Below are positions 28,145-38,939 of a DNA stretch of 64,000 bases, piece after piece; the first letter of the stretch is position 1, and every line of letters begins with the position of its first letter. The stretch is from NCBI GenBank assembly GCA_013289685.1, contig JABCZL010000002.1:186001-250000 (forward strand), read 5' to 3'. This DNA is from Acidobacteriota bacterium. GTDB taxonomy: Bacteria; Acidobacteriota; Terriglobia; Terriglobales; Acidobacteriaceae. The notes below the pieces were generated by a model that saw only the letters and a program-made list of their open reading frames with translations, made no database searches and was not told the origin of the DNA. A program made the position numbers and the translations under genes.

Positions 28145-28485
28145 CTTCCGCGGTAGGTCGTATATCCGTTCGGGCTGAGGAGCAGCGGAATGTGAAAGTG
28201 CGATTCGCCGTCTTGCGCCTGGAACGTAACTTCTACGACCGGGTACAGTGCAGCGATGTTTTGGAGCGCGAAATAGCTCCCGGTGTCAAAAATCAGACGA
28301 TAGATTCCCGGGGAAAGGTCCGCGCCTTCCGGCAGCAACTGAGGACAACGACCCTCATGATCGCTACGGGTTGAGGTCAACAACCGCCAATCTCCGGTGC
28401 TGATCTGTTTCTCCAACCGCACAGGCAGGTCTTTGGCAGGCTTGCCGTGAACAACGTCGAGAATGTGAGTCGATATGCGTTTCAT
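28141..28485 (-). CDS. uraH: 5-Hydroxyisourate hydrolase (transthyretin-like)
   Basis: A 114-residue protein. The N-terminal MKRISTHILDVVHGKPA, the His of ESHFHIPLLLSP and the C-terminal YTTYRGS tetrapeptide are the catalytic signatures of HIU hydrolase, distinguishing it from true transthyretin. It converts 5-hydroxyisourate to OHCU. ATG 28485 overlaps the upstream gene's stop (ATGA) and aligns with the family start; ATG 28497 would add four residues. It lies exactly between the urate hydroxylase and the OHCU decarboxylase fusion. Confidence 0.93.
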   Translation of the reverse strand: MKRISTHILDVVHGKPAKDLPVRLEKQISTGDWRLLTSTRSDHEGRCPQLLPEGADLSPGIYRLIFDTGSYFALQNIAALYPVVEVTFQAQDGESHFHIPLLLSPNGYTTYRGS

Positions 28486-29882
28486 CCTTCGAGCCATTTC
28501 TTGAGCCGGATTTCCGTAATCTGCCGCTGCTGCTCGGCGGATTCATGCAGCTCGGTTTCTGCGTCGTTCTTCAGGCGCCGTTGGAGAATCTCGAGAATCT
28601 CCGGCGCAGATTTGCCTGTCGCGCACACGATAAAGATACGGCCAAAACGACGTTCGTATTCTTGATTTGCATCCGATAATGCGGATTTGACAGTGGCGTC
28701 AGTGTCCACTACGTTGCGTTGTTCCTGCGCCGACCACGCGACCGATTGGGCTAGCGGAGACTGCGCGGCGCGCGACTCGCCGATTCGCGGATGACTGTTG
28801 AATGCTTCCATCCAGTCTGATGGCGTCAGACTGCGCCACGTTTCGTTCGCCGCCGTCACGAGCGCAGATTCGTCCGCCATTGGTCTTCGGGTCACCATCC
28901 CCTGCGCCCAGGCTTTGGATCCGCAGCAGGGCAGGATCGCCGCGATGGCTGCGTCGGTGGGAAGGAGATTCCATCGCGCCAGCACATCCTTCGCCGGATC
29001 GCGCTCTGGTCTAGTGCGCTCAGATTTCAGCCGACGCAAGAACTCCGCCACGAGATTGCCCGCAACTACAGCACGATACCTGGCGGTCGAGCGAATATCG
29101 TCGATCGGACGGATCTCAGCAATTGCAGCCTTTCTTGCCTCGAGCAACAGAGCAGAATCCATCGACCGTCCTCTTACAATTTGCTCGGTTTGAGTCAAAC
29201 GAAGTGGAACGGGCGCAACGCTGCCGAGAGCCATTCGAACGTCTTCCACCACATCGCCCGTGAGGCGGCCCAGAGCGGAGATGCAAACTTTGGAGATGGC
29301 CTGCGCATTGCGAGCTCCGACTTTGCGGGCATGGCTGAGATATCCCGAGAATCGCCGCGACAAGCAGACTGCCTCAACCAACTCATCAGGGGCCAGCAGC
29401 GTCTTCTTATATCCGGTGTGAAATGTAACATAAGGCACACGGCGCTCGCCTCGCGCCGAGACTAAAATCAGGTCGGCTTCGTACACGAGGAGGGCAGGCA
29501 ATGAATCCGCCGCCGGCGAAGCGTTCACGATGTTGCCGCCGATCGTTCCCCGATTCTGGTTCGCGATTCCCCCAGTCCATCGGGCGGCAAAAGCCATGAG
29601 CGGAAACTCGCGTCCGACGATCTCGTGCATACGAAGATCTGTGTAGGTACATGCCGCCCCGATCCGAATTTCATCAGCTGTGACGTCGATGCGCCGCAAT
29701 TCGGGAAGGTTCCAAAGGCTGATCAGCTTTCGCGCCGGTAATTTCCCTGCGGCGTAGAGCACCATCACGTCGGTGCCCCCGGCGATGGGAAGCCATGCGC
29801 CCGGCTCCTTGGCTAGCAGCGAGACAATAGCTTGCAAACTGCCGGGAGCGACCATCTCGAATTCGGATGGATTTGATCTCAT
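28482..29882 (-). CDS. Fusion of xanthine dehydrogenase FAD-binding subunit and OHCU decarboxylase
   Basis: A 466-residue two-domain protein. Residues 1 to about 295 form a molybdenum-hydroxylase FAD subunit (WLPIAGGTDVMVL, NQNRGTIGGNIVNASPAADSLP, and a CO-dehydrogenase flavoprotein C-terminal region). Residues from about 302 to the end form a 2-oxo-4-hydroxy-4-carboxy-5-ureidoimidazoline decarboxylase (LPCCGSKAWAQGM, NSHPRIGES, YERRFGRIFIVCATGKSAPE, QRRLKNDAETE). One polypeptide thus joins electron transfer for xanthine oxidation with a step three reactions later. The frame is continuous across the junction. It overlaps the 2Fe-2S gene upstream and uraH downstream, both ATGA. Confidence 0.92.
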   Translation of the reverse strand: MRSNPSEFEMVAPGSLQAIVSLLAKEPGAWLPIAGGTDVMVLYAAGKLPARKLISLWNLPELRRIDVTADEIRIGAACTYTDLRMHEIVGREFPLMAFAARWTGGIANQNRGTIGGNIVNASPAADSLPALLVYEADLILVSARGERRVPYVTFHTGYKKTLLAPDELVEAVCLSRRFSGYLSHARKVGARNAQAISKVCISALGRLTGDVVEDVRMALGSVAPVPLRLTQTEQIVRGRSMDSALLLEARKAAIAEIRPIDDIRSTARYRAVVAGNLVAEFLRRLKSERTRPERDPAKDVLARWNLLPTDAAIAAILPCCGSKAWAQGMVTRRPMADESALVTAANETWRSLTPSDWMEAFNSHPRIGESRAAQSPLAQSVAWSAQEQRNVVDTDATVKSALSDANQEYERRFGRIFIVCATGKSAPEILEILQRRLKNDAETELHESAEQQRQITEIRLKKWLEG

Positions 29883-30376
29883 GCGCTCTTCCTGCGTTGC
29901 GCTGCTTCCTGCACGGCTTCAAGAATCTGGCTGTAGCCGGTGCAACGGCAGAGATTTCCGGATAGGCCTTCCCGGATTTCCTCTAGCGTCGGGTCCGATT
30001 TTCCGTTCAATAAGTGGCAGGCTGCGAGAATCATACCGGGCGTGCAGATACCGCACTGCGCGCCGCCGCATTCCAGAAAAGCCTCCTGCAACCCGTGCAG
30101 TTGTTCTCCGGCTGCGAGTCCTTCGATCGTAACAATGCTGGCGCCTTCGGCCTGCAGAACCGGCACCAGGCAGCTGTTCACGAGCGCGCCATCCATCAAC
30201 ACCGCGCACGATCCGCATTCGCCTTCTCCACAACCTTCCTTCGCGCCGGTCAATTCGAGTTGGTGCCGCAACACGTCGAGCAGGCGCTCCATGGGGTAAG
30301 CGCGCACTTCCCGCGGTTCGCCGTTCACCGTGAATGAAATTCCGGATTTTGCTTGGCTCTGGCGAGGATCGGTCAT
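29879..30376 (-). CDS. Xanthine dehydrogenase 2Fe-2S subunit
   Basis: A 165-residue small subunit of a xanthine-oxidase-family enzyme. The plant-type ferredoxin cluster appears as CGEGECGSC followed by a further Cys (about 49-71). The C-terminal helical domain carries the second cluster ligands in CGGAQCGICTPG and CRCTGY. It shuttles electrons from the molybdenum centre to the FAD subunit. It overlaps the neighbours on both sides by four bases, so the three subunits are translated as a unit. Confidence 0.93.
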   Translation of the reverse strand: MTDPRQSQAKSGISFTVNGEPREVRAYPMERLLDVLRHQLELTGAKEGCGEGECGSCAVLMDGALVNSCLVPVLQAEGASIVTIEGLAAGEQLHGLQEAFLECGGAQCGICTPGMILAACHLLNGKSDPTLEEIREGLSGNLCRCTGYSQILEAVQEAAQRRKSA

Positions 30377-32652
30377 CGGTCCCCGCCTACGGAACTCGCG
30401 TTGTTTTGCGGTGAGGATGCCGCGAGGCCGCTTTTATTCAACCCGTCCATAATATCTTCGGGAAGCAGGGGGACGGAATCGAAGCGAACGCCGAGTGCGT
30501 CTTCGACTGCGTTCACGATTGCGGGTGCAGGACCGTCCATCGGAAGTTCGCCGATGCCTTTTGCTCCATATGCCCCGTGGACATTTCCCAACTCTTCAAA
30601 AAATACGCGAATGGGCGGCAGATCGCTCGAGGTGGGCATGATGTAATTGGTCATCTGGCCGTTCTGCATGCGTCCATTCTGCCAAATCACTTTCTCATAA
30701 AGGCTGAATCCGATCCCCTGGGCAACGCCACCGATGATTTGCCCTCGCGCCAGAACGGGGTGCAACACTTTGCCAACTTCCTGAAGCGCGACGAAATCGT
30801 CTACCGAGACGCTATAAGTCGTCAGATCGACTGTAACTTCGGCGATGTAAACCGCCCAGGCAAACGCGGCGTACGCTTCTCCTCGATATTTTTCGTCGTC
30901 CCAGAAAATTCCGCTCGGCGCTTCGTAGCGTGACCAGCAGCGGAATTGGCCATGCGTCGCAACATGCTGCTGGCAAGCTGTGCGGAACTCATCGGGAGAA
31001 TAGCCTTCATGCAGTTGCCCGGAGGCGATCAGAGTCTGTGCAATTCCGAGCGCGGCGGACTGCACCAGTTTGCCAACCACCATCACTGTGCGGGACGCGA
31101 CTGTGGGGCCGCTGTTGGGCACTTCGAGCGTGTCCGGTTGGGCCGTGCTGACATTTTCGTAGGGCAGACCGAGAGCCTCAGCGGCAATCTGGCTGAGGAC
31201 CGTTTTCGTTCCCTGACCGAATTCCGTACTCGAAACCAACACTCGGACATTGCCGTCGGCACAGCCCTCAACGCCGACCACCGAATTTAGATACCGCTCG
31301 CCCGATCCAGTGAATCCGGCGCCGTGCAGAAACGCAGCAATGCCCATGCCTTTTCTGACGTCGCCCGACTGATTCTCGCCGGAAAACCGTTGTTTTTTCG
31401 AGTGATACTCCGAGACTTGCAATGCGCGGTCCAGCAGTTTTCCCAGATCGATCGGCTCACGCACAACTTGTTCGGTCGTGGTGGCCTGCCCGGGCTGAAG
31501 AAAATTGCGGCGGCGAATCTCGATCGGAGAAAGTCCGACGGTATGCGCGATGTGGTCCATGTGCCGCTCCATGGCAAACAAACTCTGCGGCGCTCCAAAG
31601 CCACGGAACGCGCCATGCGGCGGCGCGTTGGTCGCGACCGCCTGGGCGCGAATGCGGACACTAGGCCAGTAGTAGGGTCCGCCCGCGTGAATGGCTCCGC
31701 GCGAAAGCACGACCGGCGACAGGGTGAGATATGCCCCACCGTCAATCGTGAAGTCGATCTCTCCTCCGAGAATCTTGCCGTCGCGGCTGACCGCGGTGCG
31801 GTGGCGAGTGCGCGAGGGGTGCCGCTTCGTGGTGGCCGCCATGTCTTCCAGGCGGTCATAGATAATCTTCACAGGCCTTCCGGCCTTGATCGCGAGCAAC
31901 GCAGCGTGGGCGGCGATCATCGACGGATATTCTTCCTTGCCGCCGAAAGCGCCGCCGGTCTCCATCTGCACGACGCGAACTTTTTCCGCCGGCAAGTTGC
32001 AGAGCGCCATGAGTGCCTTGTGAATGTAGTAAGGGCACTGCAGCGAGCCCCACACGGTGATCCCCTGCGCCGCGTCAAAGGCTGCGATCATTCCGTTATT
32101 CTCGATGTAAAGCTGCTCCTGTGCTCCCGTGGAATATTCGCCTTCCACAATGTAGTCGGCCTTCGCCCAAATGCCGTGGACGTCGCCCTTCTCGATCATG
32201 TACGTTTTGAAAATGTTGTCCTTGCCCCACACGATTTCGGTGCGGCGCTCGCTTTCTTCAATCGAGAAGACGCCGGGCAACGGATGATATTCGATCGATA
32301 CCGCCTGAACCGCCTTCGGAAGCAGATAGCGGTCAGGATGAGCCAGCAGGAGAATCGGCTCTTCGGGATGGTTCACAACATCAGTCGCCAGGCAAGGCTG
32401 ATCGTCGCCGATCAGCGCGATGCAGTTTTTTCCGGGAATGTCCTTCGCAGATACGATCACAAATTCGTCCCAGGCGACGCCCGGACCGAATGTGATCTTC
32501 CTGATATGTCCGCGCGGAATCTGGCTCCGAACGGTGGCTCCAAATAGCATATTCGGCAAAACCATATCGTCGACGTATTCCGACTTGCCGGTTACTTTGT
32601 CGCGTCCTTCTTTACGTGGGACCGACTTGCCGATGATGTGGTCGCTGTTCAT
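30373..32652 (-). CDS. Xanthine dehydrogenase molybdopterin-binding subunit
   Basis: A 759-residue large subunit. An N-terminal domain (KSVPRKEGRDKVTGKSEYVDD) precedes the molybdopterin domain with METGGAFGGKEEYPS, GAFRGFGAPQS, SSTEFGQGTKTVLSQIA and the catalytic-Glu region AKGIGELPMDGPAP. Purine-pathway neighbours point to hypoxanthine/xanthine oxidation to urate rather than CO or aldehyde oxidation. It is the first gene of an XdhA-small-FAD trio read on the minus strand, 131 bases downstream of the allantoinase gene. Confidence 0.88.
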   Translation of the reverse strand: MNSDHIIGKSVPRKEGRDKVTGKSEYVDDMVLPNMLFGATVRSQIPRGHIRKITFGPGVAWDEFVIVSAKDIPGKNCIALIGDDQPCLATDVVNHPEEPILLLAHPDRYLLPKAVQAVSIEYHPLPGVFSIEESERRTEIVWGKDNIFKTYMIEKGDVHGIWAKADYIVEGEYSTGAQEQLYIENNGMIAAFDAAQGITVWGSLQCPYYIHKALMALCNLPAEKVRVVQMETGGAFGGKEEYPSMIAAHAALLAIKAGRPVKIIYDRLEDMAATTKRHPSRTRHRTAVSRDGKILGGEIDFTIDGGAYLTLSPVVLSRGAIHAGGPYYWPSVRIRAQAVATNAPPHGAFRGFGAPQSLFAMERHMDHIAHTVGLSPIEIRRRNFLQPGQATTTEQVVREPIDLGKLLDRALQVSEYHSKKQRFSGENQSGDVRKGMGIAAFLHGAGFTGSGERYLNSVVGVEGCADGNVRVLVSSTEFGQGTKTVLSQIAAEALGLPYENVSTAQPDTLEVPNSGPTVASRTVMVVGKLVQSAALGIAQTLIASGQLHEGYSPDEFRTACQQHVATHGQFRCWSRYEAPSGIFWDDEKYRGEAYAAFAWAVYIAEVTVDLTTYSVSVDDFVALQEVGKVLHPVLARGQIIGGVAQGIGFSLYEKVIWQNGRMQNGQMTNYIMPTSSDLPPIRVFFEELGNVHGAYGAKGIGELPMDGPAPAIVNAVEDALGVRFDSVPLLPEDIMDGLNKSGLAASSPQNNASSVGGDR

Positions 32653-32763
32653 TTTGCGTAGCCCGAGTGGCCCGCCAAGACTCGCGGATGGGATAGTGTA
32701 TGACAGACTGGGCAGGAACGGCGCGGAAGTGTTGAGAGGCAGAATAGAAAAAGGTTATGGCGC

Positions 32764-32787
32764 CGATCAGTCTGATCGCTCGATCAG
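32764..32787. repeat. GATCAG palindrome/direct repeat between allantoinase and xanthine dehydrogenase genes
   Basis: CGATCA (32764-32769) and TGATCG (32773-32778) form a perfect inverted repeat with a three-base centre; CGATCAG recurs at 32781-32787, overlapping the allantoinase stop codon. It lies in the only sizeable gap of the minus-strand purine block, about 110 bases before the xanthine dehydrogenase start. It may be an operator. No T-run follows, so a terminator is less likely. Confidence 0.45.
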
Positions 32788-34145
32788 TGAGTTGGCTTCG
32801 CCGTGTATTCGCGCCCGGCGGGCTTGCCGGGAAATTCTCCTTCGGCGAAGACCGGACTTCCGCGCAAATATGTGGCCTTCACCACACCGCGCAGCGTTTC
32901 TCCAAGATATGGCGAGACCGGATGCCGGTAGTGCAACTTATCTTCTGTCACAATGAATTCGCGGTCGGGGTCGAATACCACGAAATCGGCATCGTAGCCG
33001 GGGGCGATCCGACCCTTGCGCGTCTCGCAGCCAGCCAGTCGAGCCGGGCCAGCCGACATCCACTCAGCCAGATCGAGCAATGTGAATCCTCGATTGCTGG
33101 CCTCAGTCCACATGAGAGGAAGCGCCACGGAAAGGCTCGCGATCCCGCCCCAGGCGGTGCGGAAATTGCCTTCGGTGAGCCGCTTCATCGTCGGCGGACA
33201 TGGCGAATGGTCGGTGACCACAGAGTCGATCGTTCGATCTCTAAGGCCTTGCCATAGTTTCTCGCAATTTTCGCGGCTGCGAACCGGGGGAGCACATTTG
33301 TATAACGTCGCACCGTTCGGAATCGTATCTGCCGCCAGATGCAAGTAATGCGCACAAGTCTCGACACTGACAGGAAGGCCTTCGGCGCGTGCGGCGGACA
33401 GTTCCGGGAGAGCTTCGCTGGTGGAAAGATGGACGATGTGCAAACGAAAACCGAATTCGCGGCACAGCGATAGCATCAGCCGGATGGCCGTCAGTTCTGC
33501 CTCGTCGGGCCGCGATTGAAGATAGGTGGAGTAGCGGCTCCAATCGGCCGTTGCCAGGGCCTCGGTGGCACGGTCAATCGGACCAGGCAGTTCCGCATGA
33601 ACCAGGAGCGGCAGCCCCGTCCGGGCAACGTGAGGCAGCGCCAATCGCAACTGTTGCTCGTTCACCATGGTGAAATCGTCGATTCCGGGATGGATCAGGA
33701 AGCACTTGAAGCCCGGCACGCCGGCGGCTGCGAGAGCTTCGATGTCATTCTGATTATCGTGAACTACTCCACCCCACGCCGCCCAATCGACGCGGCATCG
33801 GCCTTGTGCAGCCGCACGCTTGGCCTGAAGCGCAGCCACCGAAGTTGTGGCAGGGTGACTGTTCAGCGGCATATCAACGAGCAGCGTGTAGCCTCCCGCC
33901 GCGGCGGCGCGGGTCGCGGTTTCAAAACCTTCCCACTCCGCGCGTCCGGGATCGTTAATGTGCACGTGGGAATCGACGAGTCCGGGAAGAATTGCCGCTT
34001 CGCCGAAGTCATGAATTGTGTAACGATTGGAAACTTGATCGGGAGGAACGACGGCCTGGATTCGCTCTCCTTCCACCAGGATGGCCGCCGGGCGGATTCC
34101 TTCGGGAGTGATCACGCGGCGAGCCAGAAAAGCCTGCAAACCCAA
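32784..34145 (-). CDS. allB: Allantoinase
   Basis: A 453-residue cyclic amidohydrolase opening allantoin to allantoate. The metal motif is GLVDSHVHINDPGR, the lysine that becomes carboxylated is in GFKCFLIHPG, further metal histidines are in LLVHAELP and HIVHLSTSEA, and the final Asp is in SVVTDHSPC. AYETCAHYL-like VETCAHYLHL is also family-typical. The start is TTG 34145 with AAGGAG eight bases upstream; no in-frame ATG lies nearby. It is the first gene of the minus-strand ureide/xanthine block. Confidence 0.94.
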   Translation of the reverse strand: MGLQAFLARRVITPEGIRPAAILVEGERIQAVVPPDQVSNRYTIHDFGEAAILPGLVDSHVHINDPGRAEWEGFETATRAAAAGGYTLLVDMPLNSHPATTSVAALQAKRAAAQGRCRVDWAAWGGVVHDNQNDIEALAAAGVPGFKCFLIHPGIDDFTMVNEQQLRLALPHVARTGLPLLVHAELPGPIDRATEALATADWSRYSTYLQSRPDEAELTAIRLMLSLCREFGFRLHIVHLSTSEALPELSAARAEGLPVSVETCAHYLHLAADTIPNGATLYKCAPPVRSRENCEKLWQGLRDRTIDSVVTDHSPCPPTMKRLTEGNFRTAWGGIASLSVALPLMWTEASNRGFTLLDLAEWMSAGPARLAGCETRKGRIAPGYDADFVVFDPDREFIVTEDKLHYRHPVSPYLGETLRGVVKATYLRGSPVFAEGEFPGKPAGREYTAKPTH

Positions 34146-34196
34146 AATGTCAGCTCCTTAGAGGGTCGGTGCCTCGAAGCGTCCCAATGACTCCGC

Positions 34197-34256
34197 CTTA
34201 TAGTCCTCGCGCCAGCACCAAAACATTTTACGAAATTCCGCGTCCCGGCTTATACT
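34197..34256. promoter_or_regulatory. Candidate divergent promoters of allB and the guanine deaminase gene
   Basis: In the 221-base divergent spacer, minus-strand TATAAG (34197-34202) could be the allB -10, with only a weak -35 upstream. Plus-strand TATACT (34251-34256), preceded at 18 bases by TTTACG, could serve the guanine deaminase gene. Motif matches only. Confidence 0.35.
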
Positions 34257-34366
34257 CGCTTCTCAGCGAAGCGGCTGCGAAAGAGTCCATGTCGACTGAT
34301 TTTGCGGGGTTCGCGGGTTGCTGACGCCGGCAAGCCCTTGACCACTGCGCACAGATAGAGCAACTC

Positions 34367-34834
34367 ATGGACAATCCTTTCATGGCTCGCGCGATTCAGC
34401 TCTCGATCGAGAACGTCCGCTCCGGACGCGGCGGGCCGTTCGGCGCGGTCGTGGTGAAAGACGGCAACGTTATTGCCGAAGCCGCCAATCAGGTGACCTC
34501 GACCAACGATCCTACCGCGCACGCGGAGGTGCTCGCCATCCGCGCTGCCTGCCAGAAGCTTCGCGTCTTCGATCTGGAAGGCTGCGAGATCTACACTTCC
34601 TGCGAGCCGTGCCCCATGTGTCTGGGGGCAATCTACTGGGCCCGCATTTCCCGCGTTTACTTTGCCAATGCCGATGCCGATGCGTCCAGGATCGGCTTTG
34701 ACGATTCCCTGATCTACAGCGAGATCGCACAACCGCATTCCCGGCGCAAGATCCCGATGATTCAGATGATGCGCGAAGAGGCGCTGGCGGCGTTTCGGGC
34801 CTGGGAAAACAAGCCGAACAAAATCGAATATTAA
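34367..34834 (+). CDS. guaD: Guanine deaminase (cytidine deaminase-like fold)
   Basis: A 155-residue zinc deaminase. The zinc and proton-shuttle motif is PTAHAEVLAIR and the second zinc motif is TSCEPCPMCLGAIYWAR; VYFANADADA and the C-terminal basic region match GuaD of the Bacillus type rather than tRNA adenosine deaminase. It turns guanine to xanthine, feeding the xanthine dehydrogenase encoded opposite. The purine permease gene follows 34 bases later. Confidence 0.88.
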   Translation: MDNPFMARAIQLSIENVRSGRGGPFGAVVVKDGNVIAEAANQVTSTNDPTAHAEVLAIRAACQKLRVFDLEGCEIYTSCEPCPMCLGAIYWARISRVYFANADADASRIGFDDSLIYSEIAQPHSRRKIPMIQMMREEALAAFRAWENKPNKIEY

Positions 34835-34868
34835 GTCCGATCATTAATCCCACGCTCATGGAGGAAGA

Positions 34869-36164
34869 TTGATCGATCGCTATTTCAAACTCACCGAAAA
34901 CCAGACGTCCGTGAAGCAGGAGATGCTGGGCGGCCTGACCACCTTCGTCACGATGGCCTACATCGTCGTGGTGAATCCCCAGATTCTCGCTAAGGCTGGA
35001 ATGCCGGCAGACGGCGTGGTCTTTGCGACCTGCGTCTCGGCTGCGGTGGCGACGCTGGTGATGGGTCTTTACGCCAACTATCCCATCGCGTTGGCGCCGG
35101 GAATGTCTTTGAACGCCTACTTCACGTATTCGGTGTGCATTGCCATGCATGTGCCCTGGCGGACCGCTCTCGCGGTGGTTTTTTGTTCCGGCGTTCTGTT
35201 CCTTGTACTCACGGTGACGCGCGTGCGGGAGCAGATCGTGAACGGCATGCCCGACGGCTTGAAACATTCCACCGCGGCCGGCATTGGGATGTTCATCGCT
35301 TTCGTCGGACTGCGGAACGCAAAACTGGTCGTGGCCAATCCGGATACGTTTGTCGGCCTTGGCAGCTTCGCCGACAAAGAAGTACAGACTGCTTGCTTTG
35401 GCCTCGCGCTCACGCTGATCCTGATGTCACGGAAATTCCACGGCGCCATCCTGATCGGAATCTTCGGTACTACGTTTGTCGGAATTCTGCGCGGAATCAC
35501 GCACCGGCCCACAGCAATCTTCGCGATGCCGCACCCTTCATCCACGTTTCTGCAGCTTGATTTTCGCGGCGCCAGCCATCTTGGCTTACTCGAAGTCCTG
35601 TTCGCGTTCCTGTTTGTGGATCTCTTTGACAACGTCGGCACCCTGGTGGGCGTGTGCGAACAAGGTGGTTTCGTCAAGGAAGGCAAGATACCGCGCGCCG
35701 GCCGGATCCTGGTTGCCGATGGAGTGGGCACCGTCGTCGGCGCCCTGACGGGAACTTCCACCGTGACCAGCTACATTGAGAGCGCCGCCGGAGTGGCCGC
35801 CGGGGCTCGCACTGGATTGAGCAATGTTGCGGTCGCCGCACTCTTCTTGCTGGCCACGTTCTGCTCGCCCCTGGCTACAGCGATTCCAGCCTATGCGACC
35901 GCTCCAGCGTTGATTTTAGTTGGTGTCCTGATGACGCAATCCATTAAGCAAATTGCGTGGCAGGATTTCAGCGAGGCGGTCCCGGCATTTATCACCATGC
36001 TGGCCACGCCGCTTACGTTCAGCATCGCGACCGGCCTGAGCCTTGGCCTGATTGCCTACACCGTCGTAAAAATTGCGGCAGGAAAAATTCGCGAAATCAA
36101 CGCGCTGGTTTGGATTCTCACCATTTTGTTTATTCTGCGCTACGTTTATCTGGCCGCGGGATAA
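34869..36164 (+). CDS. NCS2-family (AzgA/PbuG-like) purine permease
   Basis: A 431-residue inner-membrane protein with a dozen hydrophobic segments. LGGLTTFVTMAYIVVVNPQIL, LAPGMSLNAYFTY, STAAGIGMFIAFVGLRNAKL, FVDLFDNVGTLVGV and LTGTSTVTSYIESAAGV are the conserved blocks of the adenine/guanine/hypoxanthine branch of NCS2. The start is probably TTG 34869, placed just after a strong GGAGGA; the nearby ATG at 34858 is out of frame and stops at once. It probably imports hypoxanthine, guanine or adenine for the catabolic block. Confidence 0.9.
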   Translation: MIDRYFKLTENQTSVKQEMLGGLTTFVTMAYIVVVNPQILAKAGMPADGVVFATCVSAAVATLVMGLYANYPIALAPGMSLNAYFTYSVCIAMHVPWRTALAVVFCSGVLFLVLTVTRVREQIVNGMPDGLKHSTAAGIGMFIAFVGLRNAKLVVANPDTFVGLGSFADKEVQTACFGLALTLILMSRKFHGAILIGIFGTTFVGILRGITHRPTAIFAMPHPSSTFLQLDFRGASHLGLLEVLFAFLFVDLFDNVGTLVGVCEQGGFVKEGKIPRAGRILVADGVGTVVGALTGTSTVTSYIESAAGVAAGARTGLSNVAVAALFLLATFCSPLATAIPAYATAPALILVGVLMTQSIKQIAWQDFSEAVPAFITMLATPLTFSIATGLSLGLIAYTVVKIAAGKIREINALVWILTILFILRYVYLAAG

Positions 36165-36234
36165 AACCGCGATTACACAAAAAAATCGGCCGGGATCGAC
36201 GCTATCGTTGGAATGTGGGCAGCTGGTTTTGCCC

Positions 36235-38919
<2,685 letters not shown>

Positions 38920-38939
38920 AAAGGAATTCTTGCAGGATG

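Noticed and set aside
31324-32547. Plus-strand frame of 407 codons opposite xanthine dehydrogenase
   Set aside because: Antisense shadow; the minus-strand frame has full molybdopterin-domain motifs.
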